Shown one piece after another: positions 25,007 to 33,918 of a stretch of 64,000 nucleotides of DNA. Position numbers and translations under genes: made by a program. Positions within the stretch are counted from its first letter, which is position 1, and every line of letters begins with the position of its first letter. The notes below the pieces were generated by a model. That model saw only the letters and a list, made by a program, of their open reading frames with translations, had not been told where the DNA came from and searched no databases. This stretch comes from Anaerolineaceae bacterium (GTDB lineage: Bacteria > Chloroflexota > Anaerolineae > Aggregatilineales > Phototrophicaceae): positions 186,001 through 250,000 of the forward strand of contig JACKCG010000002.1 in the NCBI GenBank assembly GCA_020634135.1. Reading direction: 5' to 3'.

Positions 25007-25798
25007 ATGACCCGCAACAGTAAGGCGCAATCGCAGGAACGCTTCAACCAGTACGCACAAGGGTATGTCACCAGCAAGACTCATGCTAAAGGGGGCGAAC
25101 TTGAGCGGCTGGTCGCTATTGCTGACCCGCAACCGGCCTGGGTTACGCTGGATATTGCTACCGGTGGTGGGCATACAGCGCTCAGGTTTGCCCCGCATGT
25201 AGCGCATGTCACGGCCAGCGATATCGCCCCGAATATGCTGGAAGCAGCGCGGGAATTCATTACCGGGCAGGGTATGACCAACGTGGATTTTCAACTTGCG
25301 GACGCCGAGCAGCTTCCTTTTGAGGATAGTCGCTTCGACCTTGTAACGTGCCGCATCGCCCCACATCACTTCCCGGACGCGGGCCGTTTTGTGGCGGAAG
25401 CCGCTCGCGTGCTCAAACCGGGCGCGCTGTTACTGGTGCAGGATCAGGTCGCGCCAGAGGACCACGTCGCCAAGTGCTATACCAATACCTTTGAACAACT
25501 CCGTGATCCCAGTCACAATCAGGTTTTCACCCAGGCGGAATGGGTCGCCATGTTTCAGTCTGCCGGGTTGACAGTGACCCATACCGAACAGCTTGTCAAG
25601 CGCCATGACCTGCTGCATTGGGCGCACATGCAGGGCTGCACGCCGTTCGATGTTGAACAGTTGCAGGTGCTGCTCCAGGTTGCGCCGCCGCTGGCCGCCG
25701 AATGGCTGCAATCCGAACATGCCGGTACGCCGGAAGCCAGTTTCGCCAACCATCACCTGATTATCGCCGGGCGCAAAGGTGGGATTCGGACGGAATAA
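25007..25798 (+). CDS. class I SAM-dependent methyltransferase (UbiE-like)
   Basis: From the ATG at 25007, with AGGAGG 7 bases upstream, the enzyme has 263 residues. It has the Rossmann motifs of class I methyltransferases: LDIATGGGHTALRF (motif I), TASDIAPNML (acidic loop), DAEQLPFEDSRFDLVTCR and LKPGALLLVQD. It most resembles UbiE/methyltransferase-11 types acting on small molecules. The substrate cannot be named. It is followed by the serine-pathway genes on the same strand, but 78 bases apart, so linkage is loose. An upstream in-frame start lacks a ribosome site. Confidence 0.87.
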   Translation: MTRNSKAQSQERFNQYAQGYVTSKTHAKGGELERLVAIADPQPAWVTLDIATGGGHTALRFAPHVAHVTASDIAPNMLEAAREFITGQGMTNVDFQLADAEQLPFEDSRFDLVTCRIAPHHFPDAGRFVAEAARVLKPGALLLVQDQVAPEDHVAKCYTNTFEQLRDPSHNQVFTQAEWVAMFQSAGLTVTHTEQLVKRHDLLHWAHMQGCTPFDVEQLQVLLQVAPPLAAEWLQSEHAGTPEASFANHHLIIAGRKGGIRTE

Positions 25799-25876
25799 TG
25801 GCGGTGTTTGCTGTACAACGTCCGGTACATGCGATACAATTGCGCTGTTTGTCACAATATCCTCAGTGAGGGAAAA

Positions 25877-26962
25877 ATGCCAACAGACAACCACAAACGG
25901 CTCGTCTTACCTGGTCCGGTGGAAGTGCGCCGGGAAATCCTGGAAGCACAGACGGAATGGATGATCGGACATCGCTCGAAAGCTTTTGCCGATCTCTTTG
26001 CCCGTCTGCAAGATAAACTCAAGCAGGCGTTTTTGACCGAAAGCCGCGTCCTGGTCAGCGGTTCATCCGGTACAGGTCTATGGGAAGGTGCGTCTCGTAA
26101 CTGTATTCGTGATGACCGTAAGGCGCTGCATCTGGTCGGTGGAGCATTCAGCGAACGCTGGGCGGAAGTCAGCCGGCTGAATGGCAAAACAGTGGATGTC
26201 CTGGAAGTTGAGTGGGGACAGGCGCATACGCCAGAGATGGTGGCCGAGGCGCTGAAAAAGGACCAGTATGATGCGGTATGTGTGGTACATAATGAAACCA
26301 GTACGGGTGTGACCAACCCGATTCAGGCGATTGCCGGTGTTGTCCGCCAGTATGATGATACGCTGCTCCTGGTGGATACGGTCAGCGGCTTCCTGGGGGC
26401 GGAACTGCGGGTAGATGAGTGGGGCATAGACATCGCCCTCACATCATCACAGAAGGCCTTCGCGCTGCCGCCGGGTATCGCCTTCGCCGCCGTGAGTGAC
26501 CGGGTGCTGGAGCGTGCTGCCCAGGTCACGAACCGGGGCTACTACTTCGACTTTATCGAACTCGACAAAAGCCTGCAAAAGAACAACACGCCCTCTACAC
26601 CGCCTGTCGCTCTGATGTTCGCCGCTGATAAACAGTTGGATGCTATCATAGCGGAAGGCCTGGAAAATCGGTGGGCGCGGCATACGCAGATGCGCGATAT
26701 GACGATGCAGTGGGTCAACCAGCGCGGTTTTGGGATGTTCGCCCAGGATGGCTACCGCTCGCCTACCGTGACGACTGTCGCCAATACCCGCGATATTGAT
26801 GTGAATACGATGGCTTCGTTTATGGCGGAAAAAGGCTTCAGCATGGATAAGGGCTACGGCAAGATCAAGGGGAAGACCTTCCGCATCGCCCACATGGGGG
26901 ACATGCAAACCGATTTCCTGGAAGAAGTTCTGGCCGGGCTGGACGAGTTTCTGGGGATATAG
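25877..26962 (+). CDS. class V aminotransferase, likely phosphoserine or serine-type
   Basis: The ATG at 25877, with GAGGGA just upstream, gives 361 residues. It is a PLP enzyme of aminotransferase class V: NETSTGV (139-145), the PLP-contacting Asp167 in LLVDTVSG, and Lys193 in SSQKAFALPPG, which forms the Schiff base. The sequence is of the alanine-glyoxylate/serine-pyruvate type rather than classical SerC. Because serA follows after 12 bases, I infer that it transaminates 3-phosphohydroxypyruvate to phosphoserine here. A photorespiration-like serine-glyoxylate role is the alternative. Confidence 0.88.
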   Translation: MPTDNHKRLVLPGPVEVRREILEAQTEWMIGHRSKAFADLFARLQDKLKQAFLTESRVLVSGSSGTGLWEGASRNCIRDDRKALHLVGGAFSERWAEVSRLNGKTVDVLEVEWGQAHTPEMVAEALKKDQYDAVCVVHNETSTGVTNPIQAIAGVVRQYDDTLLLVDTVSGFLGAELRVDEWGIDIALTSSQKAFALPPGIAFAAVSDRVLERAAQVTNRGYYFDFIELDKSLQKNNTPSTPPVALMFAADKQLDAIIAEGLENRWARHTQMRDMTMQWVNQRGFGMFAQDGYRSPTVTTVANTRDIDVNTMASFMAEKGFSMDKGYGKIKGKTFRIAHMGDMQTDFLEEVLAGLDEFLGI

Positions 26963-26974
26963 GGGCGAACAACC

Positions 26975-27940
26975 ATGACCAACTATCACGTACTTGTACC
27001 GGATAACGTAGACCAGGCCGCGCTCGAAGTTCTGGAACACGCTGGCGACATTACAGTGACCGCCCCTGGACAAATGAAACGCCCGGAAACACTGGCCGCT
27101 ATCGCTGATGCAGACGCCCTCATTATCCGCAGCGCCACCAAAGCCGATGCCGAACTGCTCAATGCCGCCAGTAAACTCAAGGTGATTGCACGCGCCGGGG
27201 TGGGCGTGGATAACGTTGACCTGGACACCGCCACACGACATGGTATCGTCGTCATGAACACGCCTGCCGGCAATACAGTTGCCACCGCCGAACATGCTTT
27301 CGGGCTGATGCTGGCGCTGGCGCGGCATATCCCGCAGGGGCATATCTCGATGCAGGCGGGCAAGTGGGATCGTAAGTCGTTCATGGGGGAAGAACTGAAA
27401 GGGGCGGTTCTCGGTATCGTCGGTTTCGGGCGTATCGGGCGGGCCATTGCCAAACGTGCCCAGGCCTTTGAAATGACCGTCGTCGCCCATGATCCGTATA
27501 TCGCGCTGGACATCGCCGAGGACTTCGGCGTGGAGCTGGTCAGCCTGGATAACCTGTTCAGTCGTTCCGACTATATCTCGCTGCACAGCCTGATTACCGA
27601 TGAAACCCGGAATATGATTAATGCCGAAACCATCGCCCAGATGAAGTACGGTGTACGCATCATCAACGCGGCGCGTGGGGCGCTGATTGACGAGGCGGCA
27701 TTAGCAGCGGCGATTAAAAGCGGCCATGTTGCCGGCGCGGCGCTGGATGTCTACAGCGAAGAACCGCCGCCCGCCGGAAACCCGCTGATTGGCCTGCCGG
27801 GGGTGATCCATACCCCGCACCTGGCAGCCAGCACCCGGCAGGCACAGGTCGCTGTCGCTGTAGAAGCGGCAGAACTGGTTGTGCAGGCACTCAAGCAGAA
27901 GGATTATCAGAATGTGGTCAACCCCAACGCGCTGGGGTAA
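26975..27940 (+). CDS. serA: D-3-phosphoglycerate dehydrogenase, short form
   Basis: This 321-residue NAD-dependent dehydrogenase oxidises 3-phosphoglycerate to 3-phosphohydroxypyruvate, the first step of serine synthesis. The NAD-binding VGFGRIG (149-155) and the catalytic Arg234 (NAARG), Glu263 and His282 (HTPHLAAST) are present. It lacks the C-terminal ACT domain of many SerA enzymes, so it is probably not inhibited by serine in the usual way. It forms a two-gene operon with the class V aminotransferase and ends in a strong terminator. Other D-2-hydroxyacid substrates remain possible. Confidence 0.88.
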   Translation: MTNYHVLVPDNVDQAALEVLEHAGDITVTAPGQMKRPETLAAIADADALIIRSATKADAELLNAASKLKVIARAGVGVDNVDLDTATRHGIVVMNTPAGNTVATAEHAFGLMLALARHIPQGHISMQAGKWDRKSFMGEELKGAVLGIVGFGRIGRAIAKRAQAFEMTVVAHDPYIALDIAEDFGVELVSLDNLFSRSDYISLHSLITDETRNMINAETIAQMKYGVRIINAARGALIDEAALAAAIKSGHVAGAALDVYSEEPPPAGNPLIGLPGVIHTPHLAASTRQAQVAVAVEAAELVVQALKQKDYQNVVNPNALG

Positions 27941-27969
27941 GCAGGCACATCACACAATAACGTCAACAG

Positions 27970-27995
27970 CAGTGGGACTGGCTCCCACTGTTTTT
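27970..27995 (+). terminator. terminator of the serine operon
   Basis: CAGTGGGA (27970-27977) and TCCCACTG (27983-27990) form a perfect 8-bp stem with a 5-base loop, followed directly by TTTTTGTTTG. Confidence 0.9.
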
Positions 27996-28032
27996 GTTTG
28001 TGATGGGGTTTGAATGACCGGGCAGCCGGTGT

Positions 28033-28518
28033 CTATTTTTCCCCAAGCTGATCGAGCACTTTGGGTGGCATCAGCCATACCAGAGTGCCTTTCAGCGGAT
28101 TGCGTGAGAAAATATCCACCCGTGCGACACCGCCTTTTTTCATCACGAGTTCGCCGCCGCCGATCAGCATGGAGATGGTTGAACTCAAACTGGGTTCATG
28201 GCCGACAAAAATAACACTATGGGCATTGTCCAGGTCGGCAATCAGGTTTTCCACCTCCCGATTGCTGAAACTGAAGCCCACCTCTTCACGGACGACTACC
28301 TCGACCTTGAACGCCTTTGCCAGGATTTCAGCGGTCTGCCGGGCGCGTAACCGGGGGCTGCTGTACAGGCGCGCTGGCTCGATACCCATGTTGAGTAAGG
28401 CGGTGGCAGCCAATTTTGCCCGCTGTATGCCCTTGTCGGTTAACTGGCGCGCGAAATCGTCAAAATCCGGCATCTGTGCGTCTTCAGCTTGTGCGTGTCG
28501 AAAGAAGTAAAGCTGCAT
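28033..28518 (-). CDS. sixA: SixA-like phosphohistidine phosphatase (histidine phosphatase family)
   Basis: From the ATG at 28518, with AGGGGA upstream, the protein has 161 residues, the size of SixA. The catalytic His8 lies in YFFRHAQAED and the second active-site His107 in VIFVGHEPS; the SSPRLRARQTAEIL segment supplies the phosphate-binding Arg. SixA removes phosphate from histidine phosphotransfer domains, so it may damp two-component signalling. An upstream ATG at 28560 would add 14 residues without a better ribosome site. It is divergent from a DUF1232 gene. Confidence 0.85.
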   Translation of the reverse strand: MQLYFFRHAQAEDAQMPDFDDFARQLTDKGIQRAKLAATALLNMGIEPARLYSSPRLRARQTAEILAKAFKVEVVVREEVGFSFSNREVENLIADLDNAHSVIFVGHEPSLSSTISMLIGGGELVMKKGGVARVDIFSRNPLKGTLVWLMPPKVLDQLGEK

Positions 28519-28626
28519 GGCTATCCCCTGGTATGTCCATAGTTGCCACCATTCTACCACCTCTTGGCCCGATTCCGGGTAGAATTGGGCGATCCTGTAA
28601 TACCAATCCTGGGAAGCGTGATTGAG

Positions 28627-29001
28627 ATGCCCATCCTTCGGACAATCCGATACCTGAAAACCGAAACGTATGCACTGTCTCTGGCCTATCGTGACCCGCG
28701 AACACCCTGGTATGCACGGGTATGGGCGGCGCTGGTGGTCGGGTACGCTTTCAGCCCGATTGATTTGATTCCTGATTTTATTCCGGTGCTGGGGTATCTG
28801 GACGACCTGCTGCTTCTGCCGCTGGGTATCTGGGTCGCGCTGAAGTTGATTCCACCCGAGGTGATGGCTGACGCCCGTTCACAGGCAGTGGCGTCATATC
28901 AATCACCCGCCCGCTGGGCAGCGATGATTGGGATTATAGCAATCTGGCTGCTGCTGGGCGCGGGCGGAATCGTCCTGGCGGGGCAGGTTCTGGCGGGATA
29001 A
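28627..29001 (+). CDS. DUF1232 (YkvA-like) membrane protein
   Basis: From the ATG at 28627 the product has 124 residues. The core FSPIDLIPDFIPVLGYLDD is the DUF1232 signature, and two hydrophobic helices flank it. Function is unknown across the family. The reading frame extends upstream to 28543, but no ribosome site supports that start, and a GTG at 28618 is a third option. It converges on the TIR-FHA gene with 11 bases between the stops. Confidence 0.8.
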   Translation: MPILRTIRYLKTETYALSLAYRDPRTPWYARVWAALVVGYAFSPIDLIPDFIPVLGYLDDLLLLPLGIWVALKLIPPEVMADARSQAVASYQSPARWAAMIGIIAIWLLLGAGGIVLAGQVLAG

Positions 29002-29012
29002 TCTGTGTGGGG

Positions 29013-29852
29013 TTACCCGCTTCCGGTGATGGCATCCTGCCGGTAGAACACCTGGATCGCCATCTGCCCCAGATGAACCAGCGCCTCATTGAGAAGCGGA
29101 ATCGGTTTATCTGCTGGCAGCCGGCGGTGGTTGATATAAGTGCCGTTGTGGGAATTCAAGTCGGTGATATACAGGCCGGAGACCTGGCGGCTAATCATCG
29201 CGTGCTGGCGCGATACGCCAAAATCAAAAGCGCTGAACTTTGTCAGGTCAATACCGGGAAGCGCGCCGGTCTGTTTATCATGCCAACCGACGAACACTTT
29301 TTCTTGTTCCAGGTCAAACACGCTGGTTTTCTCTAAATCCGGGAACACGAACAGCACCTGATTTTGCCCGACCAGCGTTTCGATTTTAAGCTGCAAGCTC
29401 ATGACCTGGTTTTTCAGCCGCACCAGTTCCATTTCGCGGGTATCCAGCTTCAGGTCTTTTGTGACGGAAGCCGGGGGCGGCGGGAGCGTGTCGAGCAGCC
29501 GCCGCAGGTTGCGGTCATAGGCAGCGTCATCCGAAAAATCGAGGTGCTGCACATGGCGAATCAGCAGCGGAATCGGACAGTCCTGCACCTTGACGGGCAG
29601 GATGAGCTTGTTCATCGAGCGAAACTCGCGCCACTCAACCCCGACTTCTTCGGAAGCCGTCGCCGCCGGGGATAGCACCAGAATCATAATATCGCAGGTC
29701 TTGAGCTGCTGCTCAACGACCTGATCCCACACTTTTCCCGCTGGAATATCATGATGATCCACCCAGGTTTCATAACCACGTCGGTGGAGGTCAAGCCGCA
29801 GGTTGTCTACAAAAGTATCATCTTTAGAACTATGACTGATAAAAACGACCAT
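29013..29852 (-). CDS. TIR-FHA fusion protein
   Basis: This 279-residue protein joins a TIR domain (1-125; MVVFISHSSKDDTFVDNLRLDLHRRGYETWVD… continues with the AGKVWDQVVEQQL helix) to a C-terminal FHA domain (about 180-270; GVSRQHAMIS and LNSHNGTYIN). A helical linker lies between them at about 134-165. Bacterial TIR domains often cleave NAD, and Glu73 in EEVGVEWREF is the candidate catalytic residue. FHA domains bind phosphothreonine. The pairing suggests a kinase-controlled TIR effector or signalling scaffold. No kinase is adjacent. It stands alone on the minus strand. Confidence 0.87.
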   Translation of the reverse strand: MVVFISHSSKDDTFVDNLRLDLHRRGYETWVDHHDIPAGKVWDQVVEQQLKTCDIMILVLSPAATASEEVGVEWREFRSMNKLILPVKVQDCPIPLLIRHVQHLDFSDDAAYDRNLRRLLDTLPPPPASVTKDLKLDTREMELVRLKNQVMSLQLKIETLVGQNQVLFVFPDLEKTSVFDLEQEKVFVGWHDKQTGALPGIDLTKFSAFDFGVSRQHAMISRQVSGLYITDLNSHNGTYINHRRLPADKPIPLLNEALVHLGQMAIQVFYRQDAITGSG

Positions 29853-30004
29853 TCCGAAATGCCTTCAAGACATCTGGCTACTTTCCTTATCATACCTAAC
29901 AATTGGTAGACATTCAATAAAGGCGGGCGAAATCGGACGTAAATTTGCATCGTGAAATCAAACCGGATGAGGCGGCGGAAAGTGGTGTAGATGCACCGCT
30001 GCTA

Positions 30005-30511
30005 TCATTCCCGGTAGGCTGCCGCCGACATATCCCCGACAAACTGCGGGAGTCCGGTATGGCCTAACTGTTGGCGGACGGCCAGCGCCTCGCCCAGGTG
30101 ATACCAGTAATGGTAGATGTTTCGCAGCAGCAGCGTGCCAATGTTGCGTGTCTCAACGAACGGTTGGGTATCGTGCGGCAGCGCCTTCACCAGCATGTCT
30201 TCGGTCAGTGTATCCAGGTACTCGTCGGCGACGCGGGTGATGGCGCTCCATGTTGCCCACATCTCGTCGAGTTCTGGCTCACCGGCGGGTTGCCGAGTTG
30301 CGACCATGTGATCGAGTTCCGGCGCGATATCCAGCCCCTGTGCCATGCGAACCCAGTAATTATGTTCCTGCCATGCCAGATGGCCGACCATCCAACTGAT
30401 GCTATTCATCGGGAGCAGGCGGCGCATTCCTTCGTCGTCGGTAACGCCATTCAGCCCGCGCACCCATTCGCTGCGGGTAAAACGAAGCTGCGTGACCAGG
30501 TGATGAGTCAT
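30005..30511 (-). CDS. DinB-family protein
   Basis: This 168-residue four-helix-bundle protein belongs to the DinB/YfiT group. The candidate metal-binding histidines lie in GHLAWQEHNYW and in YHYWYHLGE near the C-terminus. Family members include thiol-dependent S-transferases and damage-inducible proteins of unknown role. AGGAGA precedes the ATG at 30511 at good spacing. It is alone on the minus strand. Confidence 0.88.
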   Translation of the reverse strand: MTHHLVTQLRFTRSEWVRGLNGVTDDEGMRRLLPMNSISWMVGHLAWQEHNYWVRMAQGLDIAPELDHMVATRQPAGEPELDEMWATWSAITRVADEYLDTLTEDMLVKALPHDTQPFVETRNIGTLLLRNIYHYWYHLGEALAVRQQLGHTGLPQFVGDMSAAAYRE

Positions 30512-30658
30512 GGCTTTTTCTCCTAATAGGGATTCTCGGATGCTTTGATGGTATTTATTATAGCCTGCTGGTAGGGGATACGCTGCAAGAAATCCTACAG
30601 CGGCGGGCGGTTTCGATAAGGTTCAGTGGTAGGTTGTCTGGCGGGGTTGGGTTGTGGA

Positions 30659-31066
30659 TTATTCCTTCTTTTCCTCCGGGAAAGTGACCCGATCATTCTC
30701 TGTTGCCTGCGCCACCTCAATGGTCGCGATTCCTTCTGCGCGGTTGCTGACAATCGTGAGTTTGTGCCGGCAGCCCAGGTTGGTGTAATGCTGTTCAATC
30801 TCTTCACGCAGGTCATGACGTTCCGGGATGACCAACAGCAAGCAGCGCGTTGACGTTTGCTGCATGAATTCCTGTACAAGCGGCACGAGATCAGGATGCC
30901 GGAACACCTGGGGGCTATAGATCATGTGTATCCCATCCACCAGCAGGTAGGCGGGGGATTCTTCCAGGATTTGGCGGTATGCTTGCGCTAATTCTGCGTA
31001 TGTCACCCGCCCGATATGTTCCATCAATAATGCATTGATAAATAGTTTGTTTAAGTGTGTAGTCAT
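30659..31066 (-). CDS. hypothetical protein, possibly STAS/SpoIIAA-like
   Basis: The ATG at 31066 follows GAGGAA by 7 bases and gives 135 residues; a GTG at 31081 lies inside that ribosome site. I do not recognise the family with confidence. The alternating pattern AYLLVDGIHMIYSP, CLLLVIPERHDL and KLTIVSNRAEGIATI looks like an alpha/beta fold of the STAS or SpoIIAA kind. There are no signal or membrane segments, so it is cytoplasmic. It is divergent from manA. Confidence 0.6.
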   Translation of the reverse strand: MTTHLNKLFINALLMEHIGRVTYAELAQAYRQILEESPAYLLVDGIHMIYSPQVFRHPDLVPLVQEFMQQTSTRCLLLVIPERHDLREEIEQHYTNLGCRHKLTIVSNRAEGIATIEVAQATENDRVTFPEEKKE

Positions 31067-31223
31067 GTTTGTGTTCCTCACATCTATTCTACAGCACTTT
31101 TAATCCTTTTTATTATAACAAATTCCTACCACAACAGTGGTTTTTGTCATGATCTGTCCCCTTCCTGCCCGAATCGCTATAATGTGTCATCCAGTACTCG
31201 CCTTCATAAAGGATGAACCTGAC

Positions 31224-32180
31224 ATGACTCTCTATCCTCTTGTGTTGCAGCCGGCGCTCCATGTTAAGGTATGGGGTGGGCGGCGATTGGCTACTGCGCT
31301 TGCAAAGCCTCTGCCAGATGACAGGCCGTATGGCGAATCGTGGGAGATGCATGACACCGCGACGGTGGCGAATGGCCCGCTGTCCGGTCAGTCGCTTGGC
31401 AACCTGCTGGCACAGTACGGTGCCGCACTGATCGGCCCGAACCACGACCCGGCGGCGGGGCTGCCCCTGTTGGTAAAGTTCCTCGATGCTGCCGACTGGT
31501 TATCGGTGCAGGTGCATCCTGACGACGAACAGGCTCGCGAACTGGAAGGTGACCCACGCGGCAAAACTGAGGCCTGGTATATCGTCGCCGCCCAGCCGGG
31601 GGCACAGTTAGTGATTGGAATCCGGCCCGGCACACAACGGGAAGTGGTGGCTGCTGCGATCCAGGACAACACGCTGGAAGACCTGCTGGTTTATGCCGAC
31701 GTAGCCCCCGGAGACGTGCTGTTTATCCCCGCCGGGACGATTCACGCGCTGGGGCCGGGGCTGCTGCTCTATGAGATTCAGCAGTCATCCGATATGACCT
31801 ATCGTCTGTATGACTGGGGGCGCATGGGGCTGGATGGCAAACCGCGCCCGCTGCACATTGAGAAAGGCGTCACGGTATCTAACCTGGATGCGCTGCCGCC
31901 CATCAAACATACCGGACAGAATACCCTGCCCGTCGTGGACATCGTGCAGAGTGCATTCTTCACGACGCTGCTGCACCAGTTGAACCCGCGCAACGGGACA
32001 CGCATCACCCTGGATACCTGCGGGACTCACTTTCACATCCTGACCTCGCTCACCGGTGACATTGAAATTGCGGTCGAGGACAATAGGGTGCCACTCGCTG
32101 CCGGGCAAACGGCGTTGATTCCCGCCAGCCTGGGTGTGTATACGCTGTCCGGTACGGGACGGGTGCTGCGTTCGTTCTAG
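31224..32180 (+). CDS. manA: mannose-6-phosphate isomerase, class I short form
   Basis: From the ATG at 31224 (AAAGGATG upstream) the enzyme has 318 residues, the Bacillus-type length. It interconverts mannose-6-phosphate and fructose-6-phosphate and supplies GDP-mannose synthesis. The zinc ligands lie in SVQVHPDDEQA (the His), GKTEAWYIV (the Glu) and FIPAGTIHALGPG; the substrate site is marked by LLVKFLDA and YRLYDWGR. The frame extends upstream to 31137 without a ribosome site. A DUF4349 gene follows after 137 bases. Confidence 0.95.
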   Translation: MTLYPLVLQPALHVKVWGGRRLATALAKPLPDDRPYGESWEMHDTATVANGPLSGQSLGNLLAQYGAALIGPNHDPAAGLPLLVKFLDAADWLSVQVHPDDEQARELEGDPRGKTEAWYIVAAQPGAQLVIGIRPGTQREVVAAAIQDNTLEDLLVYADVAPGDVLFIPAGTIHALGPGLLLYEIQQSSDMTYRLYDWGRMGLDGKPRPLHIEKGVTVSNLDALPPIKHTGQNTLPVVDIVQSAFFTTLLHQLNPRNGTRITLDTCGTHFHILTSLTGDIEIAVEDNRVPLAAGQTALIPASLGVYTLSGTGRVLRSF

Positions 32181-32317
32181 TTGGAGCGGGACAACCCCTA
32201 ATGATTGGGGCAGGACTAAAGTACCGACTCCCTTATGCTGGAGACAGGCGAATACGCCTGTTTTCGCGCTGCCCCACTTTCATAACATCATCCGGGGCAG
32301 CCAGAAGGAGGAGCAAT

Positions 32318-33232
32318 ATGTTAGTCAGAAGATGGTCTTTTTCTACAGTGGTGCTGGTCATGCTGCTGGGCTTTATCGCGGTTATCGTTGTATTGTCATT
32401 GCTCGGCCCGGCGGTGGGGAATGTGTTCAGCGGGACGGTGTCCTCGCTTTCGATGACTGGCCCCACTTCTCCCGGCGATGAGTCGTTTCGTAATGCCTCG
32501 GCAATGACAGTGTTGTCTGCTGCTGCGCCTCAGCCATCACAGCAGCGCATCATCTTACGGAATGCGACACTGCGGCTGGTGGTGGCGGATGCGGAAGATG
32601 CCCTGAACCACATTATTGCCATGACCGGCGAAATGGGTGGATGGGTCGTGAGTTCCAGCACCAGCCTGACGCAGACGGCTGCGGGGCAGGACGTGGTGCG
32701 CGGTTCGGCAGTCGTGCGTGTCCCTGCTGAACGGCTGGACACGGCGCTGGCGCAGATCAAATCTGGTGCGATTACCGTCGAATCAGAGATGATTACCGGG
32801 CAGGATGTAACCCGTGATTATGTTGACGTGAACAGCCAGCTCACCAATCTGGAAGCCGCCGAAGCACAACTCCTTGAACTGATGAACGCCGCCACTGAAT
32901 CGTCGGGGGTGCTGGAAATTTTCAACCAGTTGACAGTTACGCGGGGCGAAATCGAACGGCTGCGCGGACAGATTCAATACTATGATGAAGCGGCGGCGTT
33001 CTCATCCATCACGGTTGAACTCATCCCGCAGGCGGTAGACGCGCCGGTGCAGATCGCCGGTTGGAATCCGGGCGGGACTGCCGGGCGGGCGCTGGCAGCG
33101 TTGGTGGATGTGCTGCGCTTCGTGGCGGACGCGGTGATTACGCTGGTGATTCTGGGCGTGCCGTTGGTGTTGATCTTTGGCCTGCCATCCTGGTTCATCT
33201 ACCGCCGGGTAAAGGGACGGAAAGGAGTGTAA
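32318..33232 (+). CDS. DUF4349 membrane protein with pilin-like anchor helix
   Basis: The ATG at 32318 follows AAGGAGGAG and gives 304 residues. An N-terminal membrane helix (about 10-35) is followed by the DUF4349 extracellular domain (about 75-240, with QRIILRNATLRLVVAD and DVTRDYVDVNSQLTNLEA), a coiled coil (about 190-220) and a second membrane helix near 265-295. The first helix ends in VLSLLGPAVGNVFSG, close to LALLGPAIGNIFSN of the Flp pilins at 11.7 and 12.1 kb. DUF4349 function is unknown. A longer upstream frame is discarded for lack of a ribosome site. Confidence 0.85.
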   Translation: MLVRRWSFSTVVLVMLLGFIAVIVVLSLLGPAVGNVFSGTVSSLSMTGPTSPGDESFRNASAMTVLSAAAPQPSQQRIILRNATLRLVVADAEDALNHIIAMTGEMGGWVVSSSTSLTQTAAGQDVVRGSAVVRVPAERLDTALAQIKSGAITVESEMITGQDVTRDYVDVNSQLTNLEAAEAQLLELMNAATESSGVLEIFNQLTVTRGEIERLRGQIQYYDEAAAFSSITVELIPQAVDAPVQIAGWNPGGTAGRALAALVDVLRFVADAVITLVILGVPLVLIFGLPSWFIYRRVKGRKGV

Positions 33233-33312
33233 TCCCGACCTTTGTGCTTCGGATGTCTCGTGTGTTGGTACATGTTATACTGTGGTATGTTGTTGAGCCA
33301 GAGGGGGACAGC

Positions 33313-33891
33313 ATGGCTTTGCCACAACCTCAGCAGTGGACGGTACAGGACTACCTGGACTACGAGCGTGAAGCCGAGGCACGTCATGAACTGGTGGCCG
33401 GGCAGATATACGCAATGGCCGGCGCATCCGAGCGTCATAACCAGATTGCGTCGGCCTTGAGTTTTCTACTGTATGGGCAATTTGTCGAACGCCCATGCCA
33501 GGTCTTCCAGAGCGATATGCGCGTCGCTGCGGCTGAGGATGCGTTTTTTTACCCCGACCTGGTGGTCGTGTGTGGTGAGGCTCACTATTCCGATAAGGCA
33601 CGGGATACATTGCTCAACCCGGCAGCGATTATCGAAGTTCTATCTCCATCCACCGAGGATTTTGACCGGGGACGCAAGTTCAAGCTCTATCGGGGTATCT
33701 CTTCCTTGAATGACTACCTCCTGGTTTCACAAAAGCAAATCCTGATCGAGCATTACAGCCGCCAACCGCAAGGCAGTTGGGTGCTGCGCGACTATTCTCA
33801 ATCAGATAGTCGTATTGATCTCCCCAGCATTCACTGTACCCTCTCCCTCAGTGCCGTTTACCAGCGTGTCAACTTCCAGGACGAGTCCTGA
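33313..33891 (+). CDS. Uma2-family (DUF820) putative endonuclease
   Basis: From the ATG at 33313 (GAGGGGGA upstream) the protein has 192 residues. It has the Uma2 core of the restriction-endonuclease fold: the N-terminal YLDYEREAEARHELVAGQ with a conserved Glu, FYPDLVVVCGE with the catalytic Asp, and AAIIEVLSPSTEDFDRGRK. Uma2 genes are abundant in Chloroflexota and cyanobacteria and are often mobile. A decayed relative lies at 49.5 kb. Biological role is unknown. Confidence 0.9.
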   Translation: MALPQPQQWTVQDYLDYEREAEARHELVAGQIYAMAGASERHNQIASALSFLLYGQFVERPCQVFQSDMRVAAAEDAFFYPDLVVVCGEAHYSDKARDTLLNPAAIIEVLSPSTEDFDRGRKFKLYRGISSLNDYLLVSQKQILIEHYSRQPQGSWVLRDYSQSDSRIDLPSIHCTLSLSAVYQRVNFQDES

Positions 33892-33918
33892 CCCTTCCCC
33901 TACGCTTTTCGCGCACGG

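Noticed and set aside
26447..27586. 379-residue minus-strand frame opposite the serine operon
   Set aside because: It spans two well-supported genes and has no motif or ribosome site of its own.
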